From Paraburkholderia bannensis NBRC 103871 (GTDB taxonomy: Bacteria > Pseudomonadota > Gammaproteobacteria > Burkholderiales > Burkholderiaceae), in the NCBI RefSeq assembly GCF_000685015.1, contig NZ_BAYA01000016.1:170452-234451 (forward strand): DNA of 64,000 nucleotides. The letters run 5' to 3'. Position numbers and translations under genes: made by a program. A model generated the notes under the pieces. The model saw nothing but the letters and a program-made list of their open reading frames with translations. It was not told where the DNA came from and searched no databases. Below are positions 33,766 through 41,914 of this stretch, one piece after another (within the stretch, counting starts at the first letter, position 1; each line of letters opens with the position of its first letter).

Positions 33766-35265
33766 ATGGTATCGAGCAAGAGGGGCGGGTGGCGCTTCGA
33801 GAGGGCCGCCGGCGCGACGGCTATCGCAGGGCTGTTGCTGGCGGGCGCGGATGCGGCGTTCGCGCAGGCGGACACACAGACAGATACACAGGCTGTCGCA
33901 CAAACGGACTCGCAAACGGACTCGCAAACGGCCGCACAACCCGCTGCATGCAGCGCCAAGCGTCCTGTCGTGATGTTCAACCGCTGGCAGGAGGACTGGT
34001 CTGTACTTGCCAATCCCTGCGTGCCGCGCGCGCCGCTCGACGGCCTCAAGTACATGCCGCTGGGCGGCGATCCCTCGTCGTATCTTTCGCTCGGCGCGAA
34101 CCTGCGCGAGCGCATCGAAAGCAACAACGCGCCGTTGTTCGGCATCGGCTCCGCGCAGTCGGACACCTACCTGATCCAGCGCGTCGAGGTGAACGCCGAC
34201 GCGCATCTCGGCCAGCACTGGCAGTTCTTTGTGCAGCTTGAGGATGCGCGTGCGTTCGGCAAGAACTCGGTGACGCCGGTGGACAAGAATCCGCTCGATA
34301 TCGAGCAGGCATTCGTGACCTATACCGGCGCGCTCGGCAGCGGCACGGTCAAGGTTCGCATCGGCCGCCAGGAAATGGCGTTCGACTTGCAGCGTTTCAT
34401 TTCCGTGCGCGATGGCCCGAACGTTCGCCAGGCGTTCGACGCTGTCTGGGCCGACTACGAATACGGGAAATGGCGTTTCATTGCGTATGCGACGCAGCCC
34501 GTGCAGTACCGCGACGTGAGCACCTTCGACGATGTGTCGAACCGTGACCTCACCTTCAGCGGCGTGCGTTTCGAGCGCCAGTCGGTGGGGCCCGGCGACC
34601 TGTCCGGCTACTGGTCGCGCTATAACCGCAGCAACGCGCGGTTTCTCGATGCGAGCGGGCCCGAGCGGCGCGACGTCTGGGATCTGCGTTATACCGGCAC
34701 GCATGAGCGCTTCGACTGGGACGTCGAAGGCATGCTGCAGACGGGCACGGTCGGCAACAGCACGATTGGCGCCTGGGCGATCGGTTCGATCGCGGGCTAC
34801 AAGCTCGATTTGCCGTGGGCGCCGCGCATCGGGTTGCAGGTGGACGCCGCTTCGGGCGACCGCCATCCCGGCGATGGCCGGGTCGGAACGTTCAATCCGT
34901 TGTTTCCCAATGGCTACTATTTCACGCTGGCCGGCTATACGGGCTACTCGAACCTCATCCACGTGAAGCCGTCCATCACGCTCAAGCCGAGCGCGAATCT
35001 CGCGCTGCTGGGCGCGCTCGGTTTCCAGTGGCGCGAGACGACGGGCGATGCGGTCTATCAGCAGGGCAGCCAGGTGGTGCCGGGCACAGCGGGCAGGGGC
35101 AGTCTATGGACGGGCATGTACGTCCAGTTGCGTGCGGACTGGACGATTGCCGCGAACCTCATTGGCTCGATCGAGGCGGTGCACTTTCAGGTAGGCAACA
35201 CGATCCGCCAGGCGGGCGGCCATAACGCCGACTATGCTGGCGTCGAGCTTAAGTATGGGTGGTAG
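33766..35265 (+). CDS. Outer-membrane channel, alginate-export (AlgE/OprD-like) family
   Basis: This 499-aa protein has a signal peptide (about 1-33). A Gln/Thr/Asp-rich linker follows, partly encoded by 12-bp tandem repeats near 33904-33940 (QTDSQTDSQTAAQ). The rest is a beta-barrel of the alginate_exp type, with SSYLSLGANLRERIES, QLEDARAFG and VKVRIGRQEMAFDLQRF. The final aromatic (KYGW end) is typical of BAM-folded barrels. It probably admits the substrate of the upstream catabolic genes, although a stem-loop and 156 bp separate them. Confidence 0.88.
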   Translation: MVSSKRGGWRFERAAGATAIAGLLLAGADAAFAQADTQTDTQAVAQTDSQTDSQTAAQPAACSAKRPVVMFNRWQEDWSVLANPCVPRAPLDGLKYMPLGGDPSSYLSLGANLRERIESNNAPLFGIGSAQSDTYLIQRVEVNADAHLGQHWQFFVQLEDARAFGKNSVTPVDKNPLDIEQAFVTYTGALGSGTVKVRIGRQEMAFDLQRFISVRDGPNVRQAFDAVWADYEYGKWRFIAYATQPVQYRDVSTFDDVSNRDLTFSGVRFERQSVGPGDLSGYWSRYNRSNARFLDASGPERRDVWDLRYTGTHERFDWDVEGMLQTGTVGNSTIGAWAIGSIAGYKLDLPWAPRIGLQVDAASGDRHPGDGRVGTFNPLFPNGYYFTLAGYTGYSNLIHVKPSITLKPSANLALLGALGFQWRETTGDAVYQQGSQVVPGTAGRGSLWTGMYVQLRADWTIAANLIGSIEAVHFQVGNTIRQAGGHNADYAGVELKYGW

Positions 35266-35379
35266 ATGTCGGGCGCAACGCAAATCCTTCATCAAGATCT
35301 TGGCTGACACGCTGTGTGTGGTCGCTCATTCGCGCGTTGCTTAAGAACCCCAAGCGACTGAGCGAACGCACAACATGAA

Positions 35380-35853
35380 TCACTCCGCGGCCCACGTGGC
35401 GTTGACCCGGTCTGCGGCCACGGCCAGCGTGGCGAGCGCCAGTGCAGGGCTGCTCGTGCCATTTGCCAGGCCGAGATGATGACTGCGTGCCTGAGCCTTG
35501 TCCTGCCAGAGCCGCTCCGCGAGCGTCACGATTTCCTTGCGCGTCGCGTTGCGCTGGTCGGCGTCGCTGACGAGACCATAAGGCGCCACATCGGGCTGTA
35601 CGGCAACTGATTGCGTGTGCACCTTTTTCAGCGCATCGCAAGCTGTTTTGTGACCGTCGCGCGCTACGGCTTGTCCCTGCACGATCATGGTGTCGTCGCC
35701 ATCGACGATATGGTTCGAACCGTGAAGCGGACAGCTGACTGTGTCGTTGCGGCGCGCGATGCCGCGATTCTGCACCGACGACACCGCCGACGCGCTCGTG
35801 ACCGTGCCGCCATGGCTGTGCCTGTCGCCAAGAACGATGAACGGCTTCGACAT
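35380..35853 (-). CDS. PAAR-domain protein (type VI secretion spike tip) with C-terminal extension
   Basis: This 157-aa protein has a good ribosome binding site (AAGGAG on the - strand). The N-terminal ~85 residues are a PAAR repeat (MSKPFIVLGDRHSHGGTVTS, then DTVSCPLHG, then VARDGHKTACDA). PAAR proteins cap the VgrG spike and carry effectors. A C-terminal extension of about 70 residues (VSDADQRNATRKEIVTLAER onward) has no family I recognise; it could be a small effector or adaptor domain. It points away from the VgrG fragment at 36280 across an AT-rich gap. Confidence 0.88.
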   Translation of the reverse strand: MSKPFIVLGDRHSHGGTVTSASAVSSVQNRGIARRNDTVSCPLHGSNHIVDGDDTMIVQGQAVARDGHKTACDALKKVHTQSVAVQPDVAPYGLVSDADQRNATRKEIVTLAERLWQDKAQARSHHLGLANGTSSPALALATLAVAADRVNATWAAE

Positions 35854-36279
35854 GAATGGGATCTCCTTGCAGCGCGGACGCGCGAGGCATTGACGCCGCG
35901 GAATGCGGACAAAATTACTTATTTATGGATCGATTTAAACTGTATTGAAAAAACGATTCAGAATTTATTGCCTGGATTTCATTATTGCGTTCAATGCCGA
36001 TTCGTCAAGTTTCAACTCTCGACGGTTTTTAGGTAGCCGAAATTGGAACACTGATCTAGAATCCTGGCAATGTAATATTTGTAGGATTAAAGAATGCGCT
36101 TCGCATGAAGATCGAGTTATCCAGTTGGTTTTATTCATTTTTTTCTAGCCAGTGCGCATAAGGGGTAAGGCTGAAAGCCGTTGCAGGCGTGCGCGTGTTG
36201 CGAAGGCGTGGTCACGCTTCTGGCATCAGTCGATTAAATTCAACTAGAAGAATACAAATCCTGGGAGTGCGGGGGTCGC
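35854..36279. other. AT-rich gap inside the type VI secretion island
   Basis: The 426 bp between the PAAR gene and the VgrG fragment are conspicuously AT-rich, especially about 35920-36165. The stretch includes poly-T and TTTAAA tracts, unlike the GC-rich flanks. A 67-codon TTG-start frame (35945-36148) is present but not convincing. The region probably holds divergent promoters and may be a site bound by H-NS-like silencers, or a scar of foreign DNA. Confidence 0.5.
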
Positions 36280-36897
36280 ATGGTCGCTATTACTGAATTG
36301 GCGTCGTACTTTGGCACATTCAATCGGCTGTATTCGCTCAAAGGCGACAGTGCGCTTGCTGCGCTGCAGATCGAGCGATGGAGCGGCACCGAGTCGCTTT
36401 CCGCGATTTACGAATGGGATATCCACGCACTCGCGACAGACCCTGCACTGGATCTCGACGCGATGCTCGGTCAACGCGCGTCGATCCAGACCTCGCTCGC
36501 CGATGGCAGCATGGCGTCGCGCAGCGGACTGGTCGCGCAAGCCGAATGTCTCGGCTATGACGCGGGGATCGCGCGGTACCGGCTGCAACTCGTGCCTTGG
36601 CTCGCCGTACTCGACCAGGCGCGAGACCAGCGCACGTTCATGAACCAGACCGTCGCGCAAGTGCTCGACACGATGTTTGCCCCGTATGCGGACATCGCCA
36701 ACTGGCGCCTGAGCGCGATCTATCACGTGCGCCAGCGCCCGGAGAGCTTCGGCGTACTGGTCGCGACGCCTTCGCAGGTGTACGAATGCGTGCGCGGCGC
36801 GTGGGCGGCGCATGACGGAGCGGCTGCGGCGGCATCGCGGGTGGCGCTCGACGCGCTGGAGGCGGCCGGGCTGCTGAGCGCTCCGGCCAATGGGTAG
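36280..36897 (+). CDS. vgrG: Truncated VgrG (N-terminal fragment)
   Basis: This 205-aa product covers only the start of a type VI secretion VgrG. It has the typical gp27-like N terminus (SYFGTFNRLYSLKGDSALAA, then SLSAIYEWDIHALA) and later RTFMNQTVAQVLDTMF. After about residue 150 similarity is lost and the reading frame ends in an unrelated alanine-rich tail (ASRVALDALEAAGLL). Complete VgrG proteins are several times longer and carry the OB-fold and beta-helix spike, all missing here. It is probably a deletion or recombination remnant and cannot form a spike. Lipoprotein and DUF2235 genes follow directly. Confidence 0.75.
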   Translation: MVAITELASYFGTFNRLYSLKGDSALAALQIERWSGTESLSAIYEWDIHALATDPALDLDAMLGQRASIQTSLADGSMASRSGLVAQAECLGYDAGIARYRLQLVPWLAVLDQARDQRTFMNQTVAQVLDTMFAPYADIANWRLSAIYHVRQRPESFGVLVATPSQVYECVRGAWAAHDGAAAAASRVALDALEAAGLLSAPANG

Positions 36898-36951
36898 CGG
36901 GATCGTCAGGTTGACCGAGGCGGCAACAGGTTCCGTGCCGCATAACCAGAG

Positions 36952-37563
36952 ATGGATTACATGATTTTGGACGTCACGCCGATCAGGCGGATAGGTCGAT
37001 GGATTGCGATGCTCTCGTTCGCGCTGGTTGCGGCGGCGTGTTCGCGCGCGGACGATGCGAACGCTCAAGCGGCCGCACGCGTCGTCACGCCCGCGAGCGC
37101 GGTCGCGGACGGCGATGCGCTCGACCTGAATATCAACGCGCTCAACTACACGGATGTGCCCATCGATCGCTTCTACGTCAATGACGTTCTTGGCGGCGTG
37201 GTCCGTTCGCGGCTGCACAGTTCGGGCATCGGCACGCGTTGCTGCGTGAGGCTTCCGGCCCGATGGCATGCGGGGTTGACGGTGACGGTCGAATGGCGCG
37301 ACGCCTTGATGTACCGGAAAGACCCGGCGTCCACGGTAAGCCGGGTCGTGCCGGTCGAGCCCTACGACTTCAATTCCGACGGCTACGTCTGGGTGCTTTT
37401 CATGCCCGACGACAAGATCAAGGTGTATGCCTCGTCGTGGATGCCGGGCTTCGCCGGGTTTCCGGAAGGCTTGCAGCCGCCCGATCGTGCATGTCCAGGC
37501 CATTTCACACTACTGAATAGCGATCCGCGTTGCCCGGCGCCTGACCAGGGGATCAAGCCATGA
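36952..37563 (+). CDS. DUF3304 lipoprotein (type VI secretion-associated, possible immunity protein)
   Basis: This 203-aa predicted lipoprotein has the lipobox LVAAAC (C30). The core fits DUF3304: INALNYTDVPIDRFYVND, then CCVRLPARWHAGLTVTVEW. DUF3304 lipoproteins are common beside VgrG and lipase effectors in Burkholderia and may be periplasmic immunity proteins. Its stop overlaps the DUF2235 start by ATGA, so the two are co-translated. An ATG three codons later is an alternative start. Confidence 0.82.
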   Translation: MDYMILDVTPIRRIGRWIAMLSFALVAAACSRADDANAQAAARVVTPASAVADGDALDLNINALNYTDVPIDRFYVNDVLGGVVRSRLHSSGIGTRCCVRLPARWHAGLTVTVEWRDALMYRKDPASTVSRVVPVEPYDFNSDGYVWVLFMPDDKIKVYASSWMPGFAGFPEGLQPPDRACPGHFTLLNSDPRCPAPDQGIKP

Positions 37564-38789
37564 GCTTTCGCTTCGCTGCGCCGGAGCGCGCGGACGCCAA
37601 CGTGGTCACGAAAGAGGAGCAGGACGCGATTCTGCGGCGACTGCACGACGACGATGGCATGAGTTGCTGCAAGACGCTGCATATCGGCTTTTTCTTCGAT
37701 GGTACGCGTAACAACGCAGATCGCGATCGCGCGGGGCAAAGAGACAGTAACGTGGCGCGTCTTCACGCCGCGTTTGCCGCGGACACCTGGCATCAGGCTG
37801 TCTATGTCACGGGCGTGGGGACGCCGTTCGTCAACGAGGTGGGCGACCAGGGCGTCGGCTTGCAGGCGGCCGCCGGTGCTGCGGCAGGCTGGGCCGGCGA
37901 GGGGCGAATCAACTGGGCATTGCTGCAACTCCACAACATCGTGCACACCCAAGTCTTCGGTCAATCGCTGAGCGTTGCGCTCGGCAAGAAGGACAAAGAC
38001 CTCGCCCGATCCATCAGCGTCGATCTGAACTTCAAGGGCATCGATCTGGGAGGCACGCCGCCCCAACCGGGCAGTATCGGCGATATCACTGCGCGTGGCA
38101 GTTCGGGCGTGGGCGCGCTCAAGCTGATCGACAGTTCGCGGGACGGACGCGAGGAAATCGTTTATCCGGGCGTGCATTCCGATGTGGGCGGCGGCTACGG
38201 GGCAGGCGAACAGGGGCGCGGCACAAGCGACGCCGACAAACTCTCGCAGATTCCGCTCGTCGATATGTATCGCGCGGCGCGCATCGCGGGCGTGCCGCTC
38301 GACTTCAGCGCCGCGGGCCCTGAAGTTCCCGCTTCGTTCAAGATGTCGCCGGGGCTCAAGACCGCCTTCGCGAACTACGTCAAGACGACTCAGGGCTACT
38401 ACTCCAACAAAGAGTACGGCACCGCGGGACTGATGCGCGCGCACTACGGTTTGTATCTGCGCTGGCGCCGGATGCGGCTCGACAATCTGCGCGCGCAGCC
38501 CGGCTTCAAGGCCGCCACCGCCGCCTATCCGCAGGACGGCGCGGACCTCGACAGCGCCAACGAGTATTTCGACGGCGGCGGCGCGGTATACGGCAAGTAC
38601 ATCAACGCGCAGCAGCTGGTCGACGTGAAGATGACCCAGCTCATCGACAACTGGCAGCGCACCACCGCCGACAACATCATGGGTGGCGGCCTGTTCAAGC
38701 GGACGCCGGAAATTCCCCGCTATTACATGTACGGGTTCCGGGACTGGTTTGAGAAACGCACGCTGGTCAAGTGGGAGATCGTCAAGTGA
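37560..38789 (+). CDS. DUF2235 (Tle1-like lipase family) protein lacking the nucleophile elbow
   Basis: This 409-aa protein has the N-terminal DUF2235 signature HIGFFFDGTRNN (about 41-52), YVTGVGTPF, and the later YPGVHSDVGGGYGAGEQG (about 201-218). Type VI phospholipase effectors of this family carry a GFSRG-type catalytic serine between these blocks. Here no GxSxG occurs anywhere; about 100 residues appear to be missing and replaced by a short Gly-rich linker (GGTPPQPGSIGDITARG). It is therefore likely inactive as a lipase, or it is a decayed effector. It sits between a DUF3304 lipoprotein and an exported hypothetical protein, and the frames overlap (ATGA and GTGA). Confidence 0.8.
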   Translation: MSFRFAAPERADANVVTKEEQDAILRRLHDDDGMSCCKTLHIGFFFDGTRNNADRDRAGQRDSNVARLHAAFAADTWHQAVYVTGVGTPFVNEVGDQGVGLQAAAGAAAGWAGEGRINWALLQLHNIVHTQVFGQSLSVALGKKDKDLARSISVDLNFKGIDLGGTPPQPGSIGDITARGSSGVGALKLIDSSRDGREEIVYPGVHSDVGGGYGAGEQGRGTSDADKLSQIPLVDMYRAARIAGVPLDFSAAGPEVPASFKMSPGLKTAFANYVKTTQGYYSNKEYGTAGLMRAHYGLYLRWRRMRLDNLRAQPGFKAATAAYPQDGADLDSANEYFDGGGAVYGKYINAQQLVDVKMTQLIDNWQRTTADNIMGGGLFKRTPEIPRYYMYGFRDWFEKRTLVKWEIVK

Positions 38790-39859
38790 AATGGCTCGCC
38801 TCGATGTTGTCGGTATCGATATTTTTTTCTGGGGTGGCAAACATGGCATTGGCAAACGACCATCGCGGACGTTTTGAAATCAGCGACAGCGCGGGCACGA
38901 TCGATCCCGAGCCGCCCCTGGTGATCCGGGTCGACCATGACAGCGTCACCTGTTTTTCAAGGGGCCGCGATCTGAACTTGCTGCCGCAGTCCGACTATTC
39001 GGGCATCGGCAAATTCTCGGCGCGGATCAGCCCTCAGTACCGGCAATGGATCGATCAGGTTCAGGGGACGCTGGGCAGCCGCGCGATGCCCGACCGAATC
39101 GCCATGAATAGCGGGCCGATCCTCGGTTTCCGGTTCGAGCGGCAAGGGCACAGTTATGCGGGCACCTACGACTTCAACTACGGCGAGCAGTTCGACAACA
39201 AGATCAGCGTGCTCTACAGTCTCGCGCGCGACCTCATCGCGCATGGCACGCCGGAAGTAAAGATTCGCCCCACGCTGGCGATGCGTTCGGCGGCCGACGC
39301 GCTCGTCGTCGATCTCACATTCGTCAACGAGGGCGCGCAGGACGTGATCGTCGACGGACCGCACAACTGGTCGCCCACGCTTTACTTTCCCGTTGCGGAG
39401 TATGTCCAGGTGGGCGCGATAGGCCAGCAGGACGATCCTGACACAGCGGGGGTCGGCTTTGCGCTCCGGCTTGCCGAGGCGCAGCTGAGCCCGCACTCGC
39501 GTCGTTACGCGCAGGAGATTGCCGTGAAAGCGGGGCAATCGGCGCGGCTCGAATTTGTCGTTCCGCACAGCGCGCTGACTTTCGACACGGACTCCACCGC
39601 GCGCCATGTGAAGACAGGCCACTATCGCGTGTCTGGCACGACGAAATTTGCGATCCGTGCGCCCTCGGACATGACGGGCCGCGTATTCACGCCCATCGAT
39701 GGACAGACCGGCATCGAACTCCGCGCCCCCCGACAACGCAGCCGATGCCGCGAACTAGCTATCGCGGTCGGCGCGAATGGGTTGCTACGCGGCGAAACAG
39801 CACCGAACCGCTACAAGCCGCCTCCGCACATCGCGCTCGACGATGCGCAAACGGTTTGA
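38786..39859 (+). CDS. Exported protein of unknown function in the type VI secretion island
   Basis: This 357-aa protein starts at a GTG overlapping the upstream TGA (GTGA). It has a signal peptide (KWLASMLSVSIFFSGVANMALA, cleavage near ALA-ND). The body is mostly predicted beta structure (GFRFERQGHSYAGTYDF, LVVDLTFVNEGAQDVIV) without a family I know. Position directly after the DUF2235 gene and before another lipoprotein fits a periplasmic immunity protein, but this is only context. The C-terminal 40 residues are basic and look degenerate. Confidence 0.7.
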   Translation: MKWLASMLSVSIFFSGVANMALANDHRGRFEISDSAGTIDPEPPLVIRVDHDSVTCFSRGRDLNLLPQSDYSGIGKFSARISPQYRQWIDQVQGTLGSRAMPDRIAMNSGPILGFRFERQGHSYAGTYDFNYGEQFDNKISVLYSLARDLIAHGTPEVKIRPTLAMRSAADALVVDLTFVNEGAQDVIVDGPHNWSPTLYFPVAEYVQVGAIGQQDDPDTAGVGFALRLAEAQLSPHSRRYAQEIAVKAGQSARLEFVVPHSALTFDTDSTARHVKTGHYRVSGTTKFAIRAPSDMTGRVFTPIDGQTGIELRAPRQRSRCRELAIAVGANGLLRGETAPNRYKPPPHIALDDAQTV

Positions 39860-39869
39860 GAGGATTTTG

Positions 39870-40349
39870 ATGAAATTCAGGAAGTCGATGTCTGCGATGG
39901 CCCTCGCTTCCACAGCGCTGTTCGCCGCATGCGGCAAGGCCGATGATGCATTGCTGGCGAAAAAACATACGGTGTGCGTGAGCGGCTATAACGAGTACCC
40001 GCGCGCGCTGTACCGTTTCTGGCTGGACAGCGCACATAAGTCCGGCTGCTTCGGCAATCCATCGGGGCGCGAAGCGGGCGAGACGTACGGTGGCGGCGGC
40101 GGGTTTGCCTGCGGCTGCAGTATCACGCCGGGCGAGAAGGTCAGGCTGGACTGGACATTCGAGCAAAGCCAGGCCGAACGCGACAGCGGCGCCGGGCAAC
40201 AAGGCAAGACCATCGACGTGACGATTCCGCAGCCGGAGTCGGCAAATTCGCAATATCTGCGCGTCTATTTCCGCAGGAACGGCACCGCCGATCTGCAATG
40301 GGTCGACGACATGGGTGCGCCGACTTTGCCCCCCACGCCGGAACACTAG
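39870..40349 (+). CDS. Small lipoprotein (DUF3304-like)
   Basis: This 159-aa predicted lipoprotein has the lipobox LFAAC (C21). The core KHTVCVSGYNEYPRALYRFW resembles the YN-start segment of DUF3304 proteins, followed by a glycine run and GCSITPGEKVRLDW. An ATG at 39870 gives a normal signal peptide. It ends the island and may be a second immunity-type protein. Assignment to DUF3304 is tentative. Confidence 0.65.
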   Translation: MKFRKSMSAMALASTALFAACGKADDALLAKKHTVCVSGYNEYPRALYRFWLDSAHKSGCFGNPSGREAGETYGGGGGFACGCSITPGEKVRLDWTFEQSQAERDSGAGQQGKTIDVTIPQPESANSQYLRVYFRRNGTADLQWVDDMGAPTLPPTPEH

Positions 40350-40353
40350 GATC

Positions 40354-40413
40354 ATGGCCGAAATGAATACGCGCTTGATGCAGAAAATCGGCACGGAGCC
40401 CAATTCGTCTTAA
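40354..40413 (+). pseudogene. Possible 5' remnant of a further island gene
   Basis: A 19-codon frame (MAEMNTRLMQKIGTEPNSS) follows the last lipoprotein by four bases, as the next gene of an operon would, and stops where the rhodanese gene (opposite strand) ends. It could be the stub of a gene cut by recombination. Its short length allows no homology claim. Confidence 0.25.
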
Positions 40414-40814
40414 GGCGTGACGCTCTCGCTCAACTCAAACCCCTCATCCACCCAGCCCGTGACGCCGCCCGTCATGATCTTGACCGGGCGCCCGAGCTTC
40501 GCCAGCCGGATCGCGCCGCGCGTGGCGCCATTGCAGTGCGGCCCCGCGCAGTAGGTGACGAAGAGCGTATCCGCGGGATAGTCCGCAAGCTTCGACTCGA
40601 CGATCTTGCCGTGCGGCAGGTTCACGGCGCCCGGCACATGGCCGCGGGCAAAGAGCGCTGGGCCGCGCACGTCCAGCAGCACGAAATCGGGCGGCGTGGC
40701 CGCCGCGAACGCGGCGCGCACGTCGGCGCAATCGGTTTCGAAGCTCAGCGAGGCGCTGAAATGGGCGAGCGCCTGGGCGCTCGGCGCGGCGGGGACTTCG
40801 GATACGGATGACAT
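40410..40814 (-). CDS. Rhodanese-domain protein
   Basis: This 134-aa single-domain rhodanese starts at the ATG at 40814 behind an AAGGAG site. It has the CH2A-type motif FVLLDVRGPALFARGHVPGA and the active-site loop FVTYCAGPHCNGATRGA with the persulfide-forming cysteine. GGVTGWVDEGF ends the fold. The gene is divergent from the AraC-type regulator FtrA over 97 bp. This pairing is often seen and suggests that FtrA regulates a sulfur-transfer function. Confidence 0.92.
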   Translation of the reverse strand: MSSVSEVPAAPSAQALAHFSASLSFETDCADVRAAFAAATPPDFVLLDVRGPALFARGHVPGAVNLPHGKIVESKLADYPADTLFVTYCAGPHCNGATRGAIRLAKLGRPVKIMTGGVTGWVDEGFELSESVTP

Positions 40815-40911
40815 GCGTGGCTCCTTGTGCTTGTGTCGATGGCTGCCATTTTCCCGTCCGGACGACGCCGGCGACAGTGGCGCGATTGCCAATATCCGGT
40901 AACATCGCGCC

Positions 40912-41901
40912 ATGTCCGAATCTAATGGCCAATCCGCTCATCTTGTCGTGGCGCTCGCCTACGACCGTCTCTGCACGTTCGAATTCGGCTGCGTGACCGA
41001 GCTGTTTGCGCTGGAACGGCCCGAGCTCGACGTCCCCTGGTATCGCTTCGCCGTCTGCGCGGCCGAGCGCGGCCCGTTGCGCGCGGCGGGCGGGATCACG
41101 GTGTCCGCGCCCTATACGCTGGCGATGCTCGATCGCGCGCAGACGATCGTGATACCGGGCTGGCGCGATCCGGACGAGCGGCCACCCGAAGCCCTGCTCA
41201 GGAAACTGCGCGCCGCGTACGCGCGCGGCGCGCGCCTTTGCTCGATCTGTTCCGGCGTGTTCGTGCTGGCGGCGGCGGGGGTGCTGGACGGCAAGCGCGT
41301 GACCACGCACTGGCGCTACGCAGAGCGCTTGCAGCAGCGCTATCGCGAACTGCAGGTCGAGCCCGACGCGCTCTATATCGACGAAGGCCCCTTGCTGACT
41401 TCGGCGGGATCGGCGGCGGGCATCGACATGCTGTTGCATCTGGTGCGCCGCGACCACGGCGGCGCGGTGGCGAACCGCGTGGCGCAGCGGCTGGTCGTGC
41501 CGCCGCATCGCGAGGGCGGCCAGGCGCAGTTCGTGCCGCGCCCCATGCCGCGCGACGAGGCCAGCCCGCTTGCCAGGCTGATGGACTGGGTGCGTGAGAA
41601 TCCGCGCATGGAGCACAGCGTGGCGTCGCTGGCCGCGCACGCGGCGATGAGCGCGCGCACGCTGCAGCGGCAATTCCTGGACGCGACGGGCATGGGCCCT
41701 TACGCGTGGGTCGTGCGCGAGCGCGTGAATATCGCGCGCGACCTGCTCGAATCGCGGCCCGACCTGCCGATGGAGCGCGTGGCTGACCTTGCGGGCTTCG
41801 GTTCGGAAGAATCGTTGCGGCGGCACTTTCGCCGCATTGCGCTGACGAGTCCCGCCGCCTACCGCGAAAAATTCGCACGCGGCCCGCGCGCGCAACGCTG
41901 A
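40912..41901 (+). CDS. ftrA: FtrA-like AraC-family regulator (DJ-1/PfpI domain plus HTH)
   Basis: This 329-aa protein has an N-terminal DJ-1/PfpI amidotransferase-like domain (about 10-190). Its cysteine loop is RLCSICSGVFVLAAAG, followed by TTHWRYAERL. A C-terminal AraC double HTH follows (about 225-320; SVASLAAHAAMSARTLQRQF, then RVADLAGFGSEESLRRHFR). This GlxA/FtrA arrangement is typical of regulators named FtrA. The ATG has no clear ribosome binding site; it lies seven bases past TAACAT. The divergent rhodanese gene is the likely target. Confidence 0.9.
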   Translation: MSESNGQSAHLVVALAYDRLCTFEFGCVTELFALERPELDVPWYRFAVCAAERGPLRAAGGITVSAPYTLAMLDRAQTIVIPGWRDPDERPPEALLRKLRAAYARGARLCSICSGVFVLAAAGVLDGKRVTTHWRYAERLQQRYRELQVEPDALYIDEGPLLTSAGSAAGIDMLLHLVRRDHGGAVANRVAQRLVVPPHREGGQAQFVPRPMPRDEASPLARLMDWVRENPRMEHSVASLAAHAAMSARTLQRQFLDATGMGPYAWVVRERVNIARDLLESRPDLPMERVADLAGFGSEESLRRHFRRIALTSPAAYREKFARGPRAQR

Positions 41902-41914
41902 AGATTCCGATCGA

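Noticed and set aside
35945..36148. 67-codon TTG-start frame in the AT-rich type VI gap
   Set aside because: Random stops are expected to be frequent in AT-rich DNA, but one frame of this size is still likely by chance. No ribosome binding site and no recognisable fold.
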